Below are positions 1-5,217 of a DNA stretch of 5,713 bases, one piece after another. Location: contig JAEWCK010000091.1 in NCBI GenBank assembly GCA_023390675.1, positions 1 to 5,713 on the forward strand, read 5' to 3'. This stretch comes from Pseudomonadota bacterium (GTDB lineage Bacteria; Pseudomonadota; Alphaproteobacteria; Sphingomonadales; Sphingomonadaceae). The first letter of the stretch is position 1, and each line of letters starts with the position of its first letter. Position numbers and translations under genes: made by a program. The notes beneath the pieces were generated by a model that worked only from the letters and a program-made list of their open reading frames with translations, made no database searches and was not told the DNA's origin.

Positions 1-612
1 GGCGAGGCGCTCGCCGAGCACCGCGACGGTCTCGCGCCGCGCCGCGTCGATCGCCGCGCCATGCTCGGCCATGCGTGCCTCCAGCGCGGCGAGCCAGTCG
101 GGGTCGGCGGGCGCCTCGTCGGCGAGCAACCGGTTGCGCTGGCGCATCGCGGCTTCGTAGCGCGTCGATTCGTGGGCATGGCCGGGGGCGAGCGCGAGCG
201 TGAGGCGATCGAGGAAGCGACGGCGCTCGCCGGGGCCTTCGACGAACAGCCGGTCCATCGCGGGCGTGAGCCAAAGCATCGTCACCCATTCGGCGAGCGC
301 AGTCGCGGCGGCGGGCGCGCCATTGATGCGGACCTGCCTCCGCTCGGGCGCATCGGGCTGGATGCCGGTGCCGATCTCGACTTCACCGAGCCGCGCCGCG
401 ACGCCGAAGCCGCCGCTTCCTTCTTGCCGCGCCATTTCGGATAGCGTCGCGCGGCGGAGGCCGCGGCCGGGGGCGAGGAGCGAGAGCGCTTCGAGCACAT
501 TGGTCTTGCCCGCGCCGTTCTCGCCCGCGAGCACGACGAAGCCCGCGCCCGGCGCGAGCACGGCGTCTGCATGATTGCGGAAATCGGTGAGGACGAGACG
601 CGTGACGGCCAT
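1..612 (-). CDS. recF: RecF recombination/replication-gap repair ATPase, N-terminal 204 residues (3' end outside window)
   Basis: RecF is an SMC-like ABC ATPase that binds DNA at stalled forks and gaps and, with RecO and RecR, helps load RecA. The reading frame is open from the ATG at 612 to the window edge. The protein starts MAVTRLVLTDFRNH, the usual RecF opening, and has a Walker A motif GENGAGKT at residues 30-37 followed by NVLEALSLLAPGRGLR. Around residues 120-140 it has the RecF-typical stretch with FVEGPGERRRFLDRL. Family members are about 350-370 residues, so roughly 150 residues, including the signature and Walker B motifs, lie beyond the left edge. The start is supported by an ideal ribosome site AGGAGG (complement of 619-624) six bases before the ATG. 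A 73-bp gap separates it from the divergent lipoprotein gene. The identification is firm. Confidence 0.95.
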   Translation of the reverse strand, partial: MAVTRLVLTDFRNHADAVLAPGAGFVVLAGENGAGKTNVLEALSLLAPGRGLRRATLSEMARQEGSGGFGVAARLGEVEIGTGIQPDAPERRQVRINGAPAAATALAEWVTMLWLTPAMDRLFVEGPGERRRFLDRLTLALAPGHAHESTRYEAAMRQRNRLLADEAPADPDWLAALEARMAEHGAAIDAARRETVAVLGERLA

Positions 613-685
613 TCCCCGCCTCCTAGCGCAGCCTCTTGCCGCCGCCCAGTGTCTGGCGGATGATCGCGTCGGGGGAGAACCGACG

Positions 686-1393
686 ATGCGGATCCTTGCC
701 GTGGCCACGCTCGCGCTGCTTGCCGCCTGCTCGGGCGCGAAGCCGGCTGATACAACCGCGACCTATGTCCGCGAGGCGCCCAATGGACCGATCACGGTCC
801 GGACCGCTGCGAACGGCGATGCCCGGGTCGACGCGGGGGGCACCGAATATCTGCGCAAGGGCGATCGCGAATTCGTCGTGCTCAAGGATGGCGCAGGGAC
901 GTTCAGCGTGCCGCGGAACATGCTCCTCGACTGGTACGCCGAGGCCGACAAGGGGCTGGCAGGCATCGCGCAGCCGCGCGGCGAACCCGATTACCTGATG
1001 CGCGAGGGCGGCAGCGAGACGATCGCCGGGTACCGCGGCACGATCTGGATCGTGCATCCGAAGGACGTCCCTTCGTTGCCCGCGGCCGAGGCGGTGATCA
1101 GCGGCGATCCTGCATTGGGCCCGACGGGACGGGCGCTCGCGATGCAGAGCAGCTTCGCGATCCGGCGCAACAGCGCGATGATCGGTGGCCCGGGCAAGCT
1201 GCCGCGCGCGTTCATCGCCTTGTTCGACAAGGGCGCCGTGCTGCGCTTCGGGAGCATGATCAAGCTCGACAAGATCGACCATGCGCCGATCCCGGCGAAT
1301 GTGTTCGACTTGCCGCGGCCGCTGCTCGATGCGGCGGGACTGCGGAAGCGGATGGAGGCCGAGCGAGCGCGGCTGGCGCAGCCCGCGGACTAG
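686..1393 (+). CDS. Predicted lipoprotein of unknown function (235 aa)
   Basis: I do not recognise a named family. What is visible is a lipoprotein signal: MR, a hydrophobic stretch and the lipobox LLAAC with the lipidated cysteine at residue 15. Ser-Gly follows rather than Asp, which suggests sorting to the outer membrane. The mature part, about 221 residues, is rich in short beta-type segments (EYLRKGDREFVVLKDGAGTF, then a GYRGTIWIV segment) and ends in a charged helix (RKRMEAERARLAQ). This pattern resembles periplasmic beta-rich, LolA-like or DUF4412-like lipoproteins, but that is only an inference. The frame is open further upstream to 575, but the ATG at 686 is preferred because it gives the lipobox and has GGGGGAG at 671-677, eight bases upstream. 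It is divergent from recF and its stop overlaps the stop of the convergent coq4. Confidence 0.85.
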   Translation: MRILAVATLALLAACSGAKPADTTATYVREAPNGPITVRTAANGDARVDAGGTEYLRKGDREFVVLKDGAGTFSVPRNMLLDWYAEADKGLAGIAQPRGEPDYLMREGGSETIAGYRGTIWIVHPKDVPSLPAAEAVISGDPALGPTGRALAMQSSFAIRRNSAMIGGPGKLPRAFIALFDKGAVLRFGSMIKLDKIDHAPIPANVFDLPRPLLDAAGLRKRMEAERARLAQPAD

Positions 1394-2154
1394 ATGCCCT
1401 TGAGCCCCTGCTCGGCGAGGCTTGCCTGGGCGATGCGGTACTTGACCGGCTCGGCGATGTTCAGGCGGCGGCGGACCTGGTCGAGCGGCTCGGCGAGGAG
1501 CTGCTCGTAATCCTCGCCGTGGAGCCAGCCGGCCTTCTTGCCGTGGCGATAGCCCTCGATCACCGCCTTGAAGAAATCGAGCCGGCGCGTGACGCGGATG
1601 CTCTTGAGTGCGGCGCCGAGGCCGATGAACGCCCAACCGAGCCCGCCGGTCTGCGCATAGGAGAAGGCGACGAGGCACGCTTCGCCGAGATGCTCGTCGG
1701 CCTTGTAGCCGGTGATGACGTGCCACAGATCGTGGATGTCGCGCTCGCGGCGGCCCATCCACGCATAGGGATGCTCGACATCGACGCCCTGGAAGGCGCC
1801 CTCGGTCATGCTGATCGCAGCGAGGCCGTCGGCCGAATAGCCGGTCGAATCGAGGAAGTGGCGATAGGCCGCGCCGACCGTGCCTTCGGCGAAGCTGTCG
1901 ATCCATTCGCGATCGGTGAGGCGCTGGGCGAGCTCGACATGCTCATAGGCGATGCGCCCGCCGCCCGGCAGGGTGAGCAGCTTGCGATAATTGCGCTGGG
2001 TCACGTCCCCGTTGAGGGCGCGCATGATCCGGAACACCTGCTCGGTGTCGTCGCCGTTCGACAGCAGCTTGCCCAGCGCGCGGAGCGCGGTTCCCCATTC
2101 CCGTTTCATCGGGATGCCGGGGTTGAACGTCTGCGGCGCGGGTTGCGTGGCCAT
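1390..2154 (-). CDS. coq4: Coq4-family ubiquinone biosynthesis protein (254 aa)
   Basis: In eukaryotes Coq4 belongs to the ubiquinone synthesis complex and is needed for the C1 ring decarboxylation/hydroxylation step; the bacterial relatives are much less studied, so the exact reaction here is inferred. The sequence shows the diagnostic metal-binding motif HDLWH at residues 141-145 with the downstream Glu158 in HLGEACL. It also has the conserved tail with HGKKAGWLHGEDYEQLL around residues 204-220. The length fits the family. The spacing from the second His to Glu is 12 residues, whereas 11 is usual. The ATG at 2154 is chosen over a TTG at 2184 because AAGGA (complement of 2163-2167) lies eight bases before it, and because the region 2167-2186 is better explained as an operator. 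It lies downstream of dnaN on the same strand across a 273-bp gap and converges with the lipoprotein gene, sharing CTAG at the stops. Confidence 0.88.
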   Translation of the reverse strand: MATQPAPQTFNPGIPMKREWGTALRALGKLLSNGDDTEQVFRIMRALNGDVTQRNYRKLLTLPGGGRIAYEHVELAQRLTDREWIDSFAEGTVGAAYRHFLDSTGYSADGLAAISMTEGAFQGVDVEHPYAWMGRRERDIHDLWHVITGYKADEHLGEACLVAFSYAQTGGLGWAFIGLGAALKSIRVTRRLDFFKAVIEGYRHGKKAGWLHGEDYEQLLAEPLDQVRRRLNIAEPVKYRIAQASLAEQGLKGI

Positions 2155-2166
2155 CGAGTCAGTCCT

Positions 2167-2186
2167 TATTGACAAGAGTGTCAATA
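2167..2186. promoter_or_regulatory. Perfect palindromic operator upstream of coq4
   Basis: TATTGACAAGAGTGTCAATA is an inverted repeat with perfect 8-bp arms and a 4-bp centre. It ends 12 bases before the coq4 ATG, abuts the ribosome site and overlaps the candidate -10 element and the likely transcription start. That placement is typical of a repressor site. The size and form fit a TetR-type dimer site, but the regulator is not in the window and the assignment is an inference. It is not an FNR/FixK box: the TTGA and TCAA half-sites are 8 bp apart rather than 6. Confidence 0.65.
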
Positions 2187-2210
2187 TAGGAGCCGGGTTA
2201 AGAAATCAAC
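2183..2210 (-). promoter_or_regulatory. Candidate sigma-70 promoter for coq4
   Basis: On the minus strand a -35-like GTTGAT (complement of 2205-2210) is followed after 16 bp by a -10-like TATATT (complement of 2183-2188). Initiation would fall near 2176, at the centre of the palindrome, giving a leader of about 22 bases that contains the AAGGA ribosome site. The hexamers are imperfect, so this is a prediction supported mainly by its position. Confidence 0.4.
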
Positions 2211-2280
2211 CTGCGCGGCGCGTCCGCGCGCGATGAAAAAATCGCCGCCGCCTCCGACTGCCAACCCCGTCCGCGCGGAA

Positions 2281-2318
2281 GTTCAGAAAAGTTCAGGCCA
2301 AGATCGGTTTTTTTCAGG
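2281..2318 (+). repeat. Three TTCAG repeats at near helical spacing
   Basis: TTCAG occurs at 2282-2286, 2292-2296 and 2313-2317, that is at offsets of 0, 10 and 31 bp, with A- and T-runs between. The first two copies are part of GTTCAG-AAAA-GTTCAG. This is the most A+T-rich part of the dnaN-coq4 spacer. The spacing places all three on about the same face of the helix, which would suit a cooperative binding protein. With only three 5-mers, chance is a real alternative. Confidence 0.3.
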
Positions 2319-2371
2319 TGGCCCAAGGCCGATCGACTCGGGATGATCTCGACGGCTTCAAAGAGCCGCCG

Positions 2372-2386
2372 GAACATAAGCAGAAC
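2372..2386 (-). promoter_or_regulatory. LexA (SOS) box, alphaproteobacterial type
   Basis: On the minus strand the sequence is GTTCTGCTTATGTTC, an exact GTTC-N7-GTTC direct repeat, the known LexA recognition form in alphaproteobacteria. It overlaps the -10 element and spacer of a good promoter-like sequence on the same strand, as expected for a LexA-repressed promoter. It lies just behind dnaN and points toward coq4. Exact half-sites, the AT-leaning centre and the promoter context make chance less likely, but binding is not proven. Confidence 0.65.
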
Positions 2387-2402
2387 ATTGGCCATTTGTC
2401 AA
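2373..2402 (-). promoter_or_regulatory. Candidate SOS-regulated promoter directed toward coq4
   Basis: On the minus strand a consensus -35 TTGACA (complement of 2397-2402) is followed after 18 bp by TATGTT (complement of 2373-2378) as the -10 element. The LexA box covers the -10 and part of the spacer. Transcription would begin near 2366 and run about 210 bases before the coq4 ATG. That leader contains no ATG, so the promoter serves coq4, a non-coding RNA, or is a remnant of a lost SOS gene. Confidence 0.5.
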
Positions 2403-2407
2403 GTCGT

Positions 2408-2426
2408 GGCGGCCCGGAGGCCAGCC
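2408..2426 (-). terminator. Hairpin directly after the dnaN stop codon, weak terminator candidate
   Basis: A 7-bp GC stem (2408-2414 with 2419-2426, one bulged base at 2423) with a four-base loop begins one base beyond the dnaN stop codon. No T-run follows on the minus strand, so it may only protect the 3' end or act with Rho. Confidence 0.3.
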
Positions 2427-2427
2427 G

Positions 2428-3540
2428 TCACACCCGCATCGGCATCAGCACGTAGAGCGCGGGCGAAGCGTCGTTCTCGCGGATCAGCGTCGGCGCGGCG
2501 GCGTCGGCGAGGTGGACCTCGACCATGTCGCCTTCGATCTGGCCGAGAATGTCCATCAGGTAGCGGCTGTTGAAGCCGATCTCGAAGGGCGAGGCGACAT
2601 ATTCGCCGGGGACTTCCTCGGCGGCCGCGCCGTTCTCGGGGCTGGTGACCGAGAGCGTCACCTTGTCGCGATCGAGCGCCATCTTGACCGCACGGGTCTT
2701 CTCGGTGGCGATCGTCGAGACGCGATCGACGCCTTCCATCAGGCTCCTGGGGTCGAGCTTGAGGAGCTTGTCGTTGCCCGTCGGGATGACGCGCGAATAA
2801 TCGGGGAAGGTGCCGTCGATCAGCTTGGAGGTGAGAATCGCCTGGCCGAGATCGAAGCGGATCTTCGATCCCGAGAGCGACACGCCGATCGATCCGTCGA
2901 CTTCGTCGAGCAGCTTGCGGAGCTCGCCGACACACTTCCTCGGCACGATCACGTCGGGCATCGCATCGGCACCGTCGGGACGCGCGACGGTGACGCGGGC
3001 GAGGCGGTGGCCGTCGGTCGCGGCCGCGCGGAGCAGCGGAGTCGCCTCGTCGGTGACGTGGAGGAAGATGCCGTTTAGATAATAGCGCGTCTCTTCGGTC
3101 GAGATCGCGAAGCGCGTCTTGTCGATGATCTGCTTGAGCGTCTCGGCAGGGAGCTCGAAGGTGGTCGGCAGCTCGCCCTCGGCGATGATCGGGAAGTCGT
3201 CGCGCGCCAGCGTGCCGAGCGAGAAGCGCGCGCGGCCCGCGACGATGCTGAGCTTGCCCTCGGCGGCGTGCAATTCGACTTGCGAGCCTTCGGAAAGCTT
3301 GCGGACGATGTCGAACAAGGTGTGCGCGGAGACCGTGGTCGCGCCCGGCTGGTCGACCGCGGCGGGGATCGTCTCGTCGATCTGCAGATCGAGATCGGTC
3401 GCCATCAGCCTCATCGTTCCGCCGGCCTGCGCCTCGATCAGCACGTTGGAGAGAATCGGGATCGTGTTGCGCCGCTCGACCACCGACTGGACGTGGCTCA
3501 AGCCCCTCAACAGAGTTGCGCGTTCGATCGTCGCCTTCAT
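2428..3540 (-). CDS. dnaN: DNA polymerase III beta subunit, sliding clamp (370 aa)
   Basis: The clamp is a ring-shaped dimer that holds DNA polymerase III on DNA and recruits repair polymerases, ligase and MutS through a shared peptide-binding pocket. The protein is full length (370 residues; E. coli 366) and begins MKATIERATLLRGLSHVQSVVERRNTIPILSNVL, with the typical domain 1 features. Pocket and core motifs are present: TDGHRLA at 175-181, IDGTFPDYSRVIP at 241-253, FNSRYLMD at 323-330 and the C-terminal MPMRV at 366-370. The three clamp domains fall at roughly 1-125, 130-250 and 251-370. The ATG at 3540 matches the family start and has GGGGG seven bases upstream. An in-frame ATG at 3597 would add 19 low-complexity residues and lacks a good ribosome site. 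It is preceded by the terminator of the barrel-protein gene, so it needs its own promoter within 3541-3610; I could not recognise one there. Confidence 0.97.
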   Translation of the reverse strand: MKATIERATLLRGLSHVQSVVERRNTIPILSNVLIEAQAGGTMRLMATDLDLQIDETIPAAVDQPGATTVSAHTLFDIVRKLSEGSQVELHAAEGKLSIVAGRARFSLGTLARDDFPIIAEGELPTTFELPAETLKQIIDKTRFAISTEETRYYLNGIFLHVTDEATPLLRAAATDGHRLARVTVARPDGADAMPDVIVPRKCVGELRKLLDEVDGSIGVSLSGSKIRFDLGQAILTSKLIDGTFPDYSRVIPTGNDKLLKLDPRSLMEGVDRVSTIATEKTRAVKMALDRDKVTLSVTSPENGAAAEEVPGEYVASPFEIGFNSRYLMDILGQIEGDMVEVHLADAAAPTLIRENDASPALYVLMPMRV

Positions 3541-3610
3541 CTTCAAACCCCCGGGAGGCCTCGGCTCGAATCCGCCAAAGGCCAGTTGGTCGTTCATAAT
3601 CTCTAACGAC

Positions 3611-3641
3611 AAAAAGGGCCGGAGCAAGCGCCCCGACCCTT
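3611..3641 (-). terminator. Strong Rho-independent terminator of the outer-membrane barrel gene
   Basis: On the minus strand AAGGGTCGGGGC pairs with GCTCCGGCCCTT across a GCTT loop: twelve consecutive pairs, two of them G-U. The 3' arm runs into TTTTT. It begins 32 bases after the stop of the barrel gene and ends about 70 bases before the dnaN start, so it isolates dnaN from the upstream gene. Confidence 0.85.
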
Positions 3642-3672
3642 CTGTTCACACCAAAAATCGGTGCGGTGCGGC

Positions 3673-4275
3673 CTAGAAGCGGATCCCCACGCCGCCGACG
3701 ACCTGGTGACGGTCGATGTCGACATCGGCGCCGTCCATCTTGCTGTAGTTCGAGTAGCGATACTCGCCCTTCAGATAGACCTTGTCGTTGAGCTTGAACT
3801 CGGCGCCCGCGCCCAGCCGCCAGCCGTCTAGATCGTCCTTGACGGTGGTGGTCGTGTTGCCGCTGGTATACCGGGTCTCGACCTGGGCGTTGGTGTAGCC
3901 GCCCTTGGCATAGATCATCGTGCGCGGACCCGCGAGGAAGCCGAGCCGGCCGCCGACATAGAGGTCGCGGCCCGCCTTGACGCGGAAGTTGTCGCCCGGG
4001 GCGATGACGTCCGCTGCTTCCTGATCGTTGGTCGATCCGGTCGCTTCGCCTTCGAACCCGATCACCGCGTTGCCGGCCTGGAAATCATAGCCGACAGCGC
4101 CGCCATAGACGACGCCATCGCTCGAGGGCGTGCCGTTCGACGATCCGTCGTCGACACGGTCCCAGCCGACGACTCCCTCGGCGCGCGGCCCGGTGAAGCC
4201 CGAATCCTGGGCCAAAGCGGGCGCCGCAAAGGCCGACGAGGCGATCAGGGCGGCGACGAAAAACTTGGTACGCAT
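3673..4275 (-). CDS. Outer-membrane beta-barrel protein, OmpA-like/opacity-porin type (200 aa)
   Basis: This is a small outer-membrane beta-barrel protein, probably eight-stranded. A clear signal peptide MRTKFFVAALIASSAFAAPALA is followed by a cleavage site after residue 22 (ALA|QD). The mature protein of about 178 residues has alternating strand segments with glycines and aromatics: YGGAVGYDFQ, GGRLGFLAG, MIYAKGGYTN, WRLGAGAEFKL and VYLKGEYRYSNY. It ends in a terminal Phe (GVGIRF), the signal read by the BAM assembly machinery. Loops are rich in Asp, Asn, Ser and Thr. There is no C-terminal peptidoglycan-binding domain, so it is not full-length OmpA. The start is supported by AAGGAG (complement of 4283-4288), seven bases before the ATG. 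It is transcribed alone, with its own structured leader and terminator. The precise role (porin, adhesin or structural) cannot be told from sequence. Confidence 0.88.
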   Translation of the reverse strand: MRTKFFVAALIASSAFAAPALAQDSGFTGPRAEGVVGWDRVDDGSSNGTPSSDGVVYGGAVGYDFQAGNAVIGFEGEATGSTNDQEAADVIAPGDNFRVKAGRDLYVGGRLGFLAGPRTMIYAKGGYTNAQVETRYTSGNTTTTVKDDLDGWRLGAGAEFKLNDKVYLKGEYRYSNYSKMDGADVDIDRHQVVGGVGIRF

Positions 4276-4295
4276 AACGCTACTCCTTGGTACGC

Positions 4296-4316
4296 GCTCG
4301 CGCTTTTGGCGCGAGC
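4296..4316 (-). promoter_or_regulatory. Leader hairpin beside the barrel-protein ribosome site
   Basis: GCTCGCGC (4296-4303) and GCGCGAGC (4309-4316) form a perfect 8-bp GC stem with a 5-base loop. It lies 7 bases upstream of the AAGGAG ribosome site in the messenger leader. Such hairpins can stabilise outer-membrane protein mRNAs; that function is inferred here. Confidence 0.5.
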
Positions 4317-4324
4317 CGGGGCAT

Positions 4325-4348
4325 AACCGGGGGGCATGAGTCCCGGTT
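4325..4348 (-). promoter_or_regulatory. Second leader hairpin of the barrel-protein gene
   Basis: AACCGGG (4325-4331) is complementary to CCCGGTT (4342-4348), giving a 7-bp stem with a 10-base loop, 8 bases upstream of the hairpin at 4296-4316. It is either a second mRNA leader stem or, as DNA, an operator. The transcription start is not identified, so I cannot say which. Confidence 0.35.
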
Positions 4349-4370
4349 GCATGAACCCCAGATAAACGAG

Positions 4371-4397
4371 AAAAACCGTGGCTTATCCGCCACAGTT
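4371..4397 (-). terminator. Terminator-like hairpin on the minus strand without an assigned gene
   Basis: On the minus strand AACTGTGGC pairs with GCCACGGTT (nine pairs, one G-U) around the loop GGATAA, and the 3' arm runs into TTTTT. This is a good intrinsic terminator shape. The only gene to its right is on the plus strand, so it would end a non-coding RNA, a very small gene or an antisense transcript. Alternatively it attenuates transcription into the barrel-protein gene. Confidence 0.5.
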
Positions 4398-4575
4398 CGA
4401 AGTCACGGGAGCGCCTGTCAGGCGGTATCGGGGAAGGTACGCGTGGGGACACCTTTTCATTGCGCCCGTGCAACGGGCGGCTTCCTGCTGCGCCTCGCCA
4501 CCTGTTCGCCCGATGAACGAACCGGGGTCATTTTTGGGCATTGCCTTTCTTTCGCCGCTGGGGCTGAGAGAGGCC
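4398..4575. other. Right half of a 300-bp divergent gap: structured, no convincing gene
   Basis: Together with 4276-4397 this is the promoter region shared by the barrel protein and the phosphatase. It holds the inverted repeats CGCCTG-T-CAGGCG (4412-4424) and CGCCCG-TGCAA-CGGGCG (4463-4479). A minus-strand open frame of 52 codons (ATG at 4541, TAA at 4383-4385 inside the terminator loop) begins MPKNDPGSFIGRTGG. Only about 65% of its third positions are G or C, lower than in the neighbouring genes, and AGG, CGA and AAA codons occur, so coding is doubtful. I could not place a promoter for the phosphatase gene with confidence. Confidence 0.4.
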
Positions 4576-5217
4576 ATGACGACGACCCGCAAAGGCCGCG
4601 ACTTCATCGCCCGCCACGGCGAGACGGTGTTCAACGTCGCGCGCCGGATGCAAGGCGACCACCCGCACACGCCGCTGACTCGCGCGGGCTTCGCGCAGGC
4701 CGACGCGATGGGCGCGGCGCTGCGCGAGATATTGGGCGTGAAGCCGAAGATCACGCTCTGGTCGTCGAGCGCAGGGCGCGCGCTCCAGACGCTGGCGATC
4801 ATCGCCGAGCATCTCGAGCTCGACTGGCACCAGGCGAAGCACGACGATCGGCTGGTCGAGATCGGCATGGGTGAGTGGAGCGGGCGCTATTATGCCGACC
4901 TCGCCGAAGAGAATATCCTCGACCTGGAGCATGGGCTCTACACGCGCCCGCCACCGGGCGGCGAATGGTATGATGCGATCGCGGTGCGCGTCTCTTCCTG
5001 GCTCGCCGACACCGACGACGATCCGGGCGATCGGCTGGTGATCATGCACGGCATGTCGAGCCGTATCCTGCGCGGGGTGATGACGCATGCCCCGGCGATG
5101 CCGCAATTCGCCGCCCCGGTGGCGCCCGATCTGCCGCAGGGATCGATCGTGAAGATCGAAGGCGGCGTCGAGACCGTCGTGCATTGGGGCAAGGGCCGGG
5201 GCGCGGCGCCGGCATGA
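4576..5217 (+). CDS. Histidine phosphatase / phosphoglycerate-mutase-like protein (213 aa)
   Basis: This is a member of the histidine phosphatase superfamily (branch 1), which transfers phosphate through a catalytic histidine. The signature RHGET lies at residues 13-17 with the nucleophile His14. SSSAGRALQT at 63-72 supplies a phosphate-binding Arg68. VEIGMGEWSG at 94-103 carries the likely general acid Glu95. PPPGGEWYD at 126-133 holds the conserved GGE, and IMHG at 156-159 supplies the second histidine, His158. All catalytic positions are therefore present, but the substrate cannot be read from sequence: phosphosugar, phosphoglycerate and cobalamin-type phosphatases share this pattern. The ATG at 4576 puts RHGET at the usual distance from the N-terminus and has GAGAG five bases upstream; an earlier GTG (4378) or ATG (4513) would add atypical sequence. 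The stop overlaps the next gene's start (ATGA), implying translational coupling. Confidence 0.9.
   Translation: MTTTRKGRDFIARHGETVFNVARRMQGDHPHTPLTRAGFAQADAMGAALREILGVKPKITLWSSSAGRALQTLAIIAEHLELDWHQAKHDDRLVEIGMGEWSGRYYADLAEENILDLEHGLYTRPPPGGEWYDAIAVRVSSWLADTDDDPGDRLVIMHGMSSRILRGVMTHAPAMPQFAAPVAPDLPQGSIVKIEGGVETVVHWGKGRGAAPA

Noticed and set aside
282..755. Minus-strand 157-codon frame over the recF start
   Set aside because: Out of frame with the recognisable RecF sequence and its Walker A motif; composition is shadow-like.
623..1906. Long minus-strand open frame of 427 codons
   Set aside because: It spans the lipoprotein gene antisense and then another frame of coq4. The translation is an Arg/Ala/Pro-rich low-complexity string typical of GC-rich shadow frames.
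2167..2186. FNR/FixK-type box upstream of coq4
   Set aside because: TTGA and TCAA are separated by 8 bases instead of 6.
2221..2277. Direct repeat CGTCCGCGCG at 2221-2230 and 2268-2277
   Set aside because: Ten GC-rich bases repeated once in GC-rich DNA is readily expected by chance.
2281..2294. Possible second LexA box (GTTC-AGAAAA-GTTC)
   Set aside because: The half-site spacing is 6, not 7, and spacing is critical for LexA.
2198..2395. 65-codon minus-strand frame beginning MANVLLMFRRLFEAVE, under the SOS-like promoter
   Set aside because: Its ATG lies upstream of the predicted transcription start, it has no ribosome site, and its third-position G+C is low compared with real genes here. 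No family recognised.
3541..3597. Upstream ATG for dnaN adding 19 residues
   Set aside because: The added sequence is not clamp-like and has a weaker ribosome site; clamps normally begin at MKAT/MKF-type sequence.
4383..4395. TTATCC... resembling a DnaA box
   Set aside because: Two mismatches within nine bases, no cluster of further boxes, and the sequence is explained by the terminator-like stem.
4398..4500. TTCGAA at 4396-4401 as a tRNA T-loop, or an SRP RNA
   Set aside because: No cloverleaf arms pair around TTCGAA, and the conserved SRP tetraloop region is absent.
4561..4575. GGCTGAGA resembling the TPP riboswitch core
   Set aside because: The downstream conserved part (the ACCTGAT-type segment) is missing and the motif falls at the start codon.
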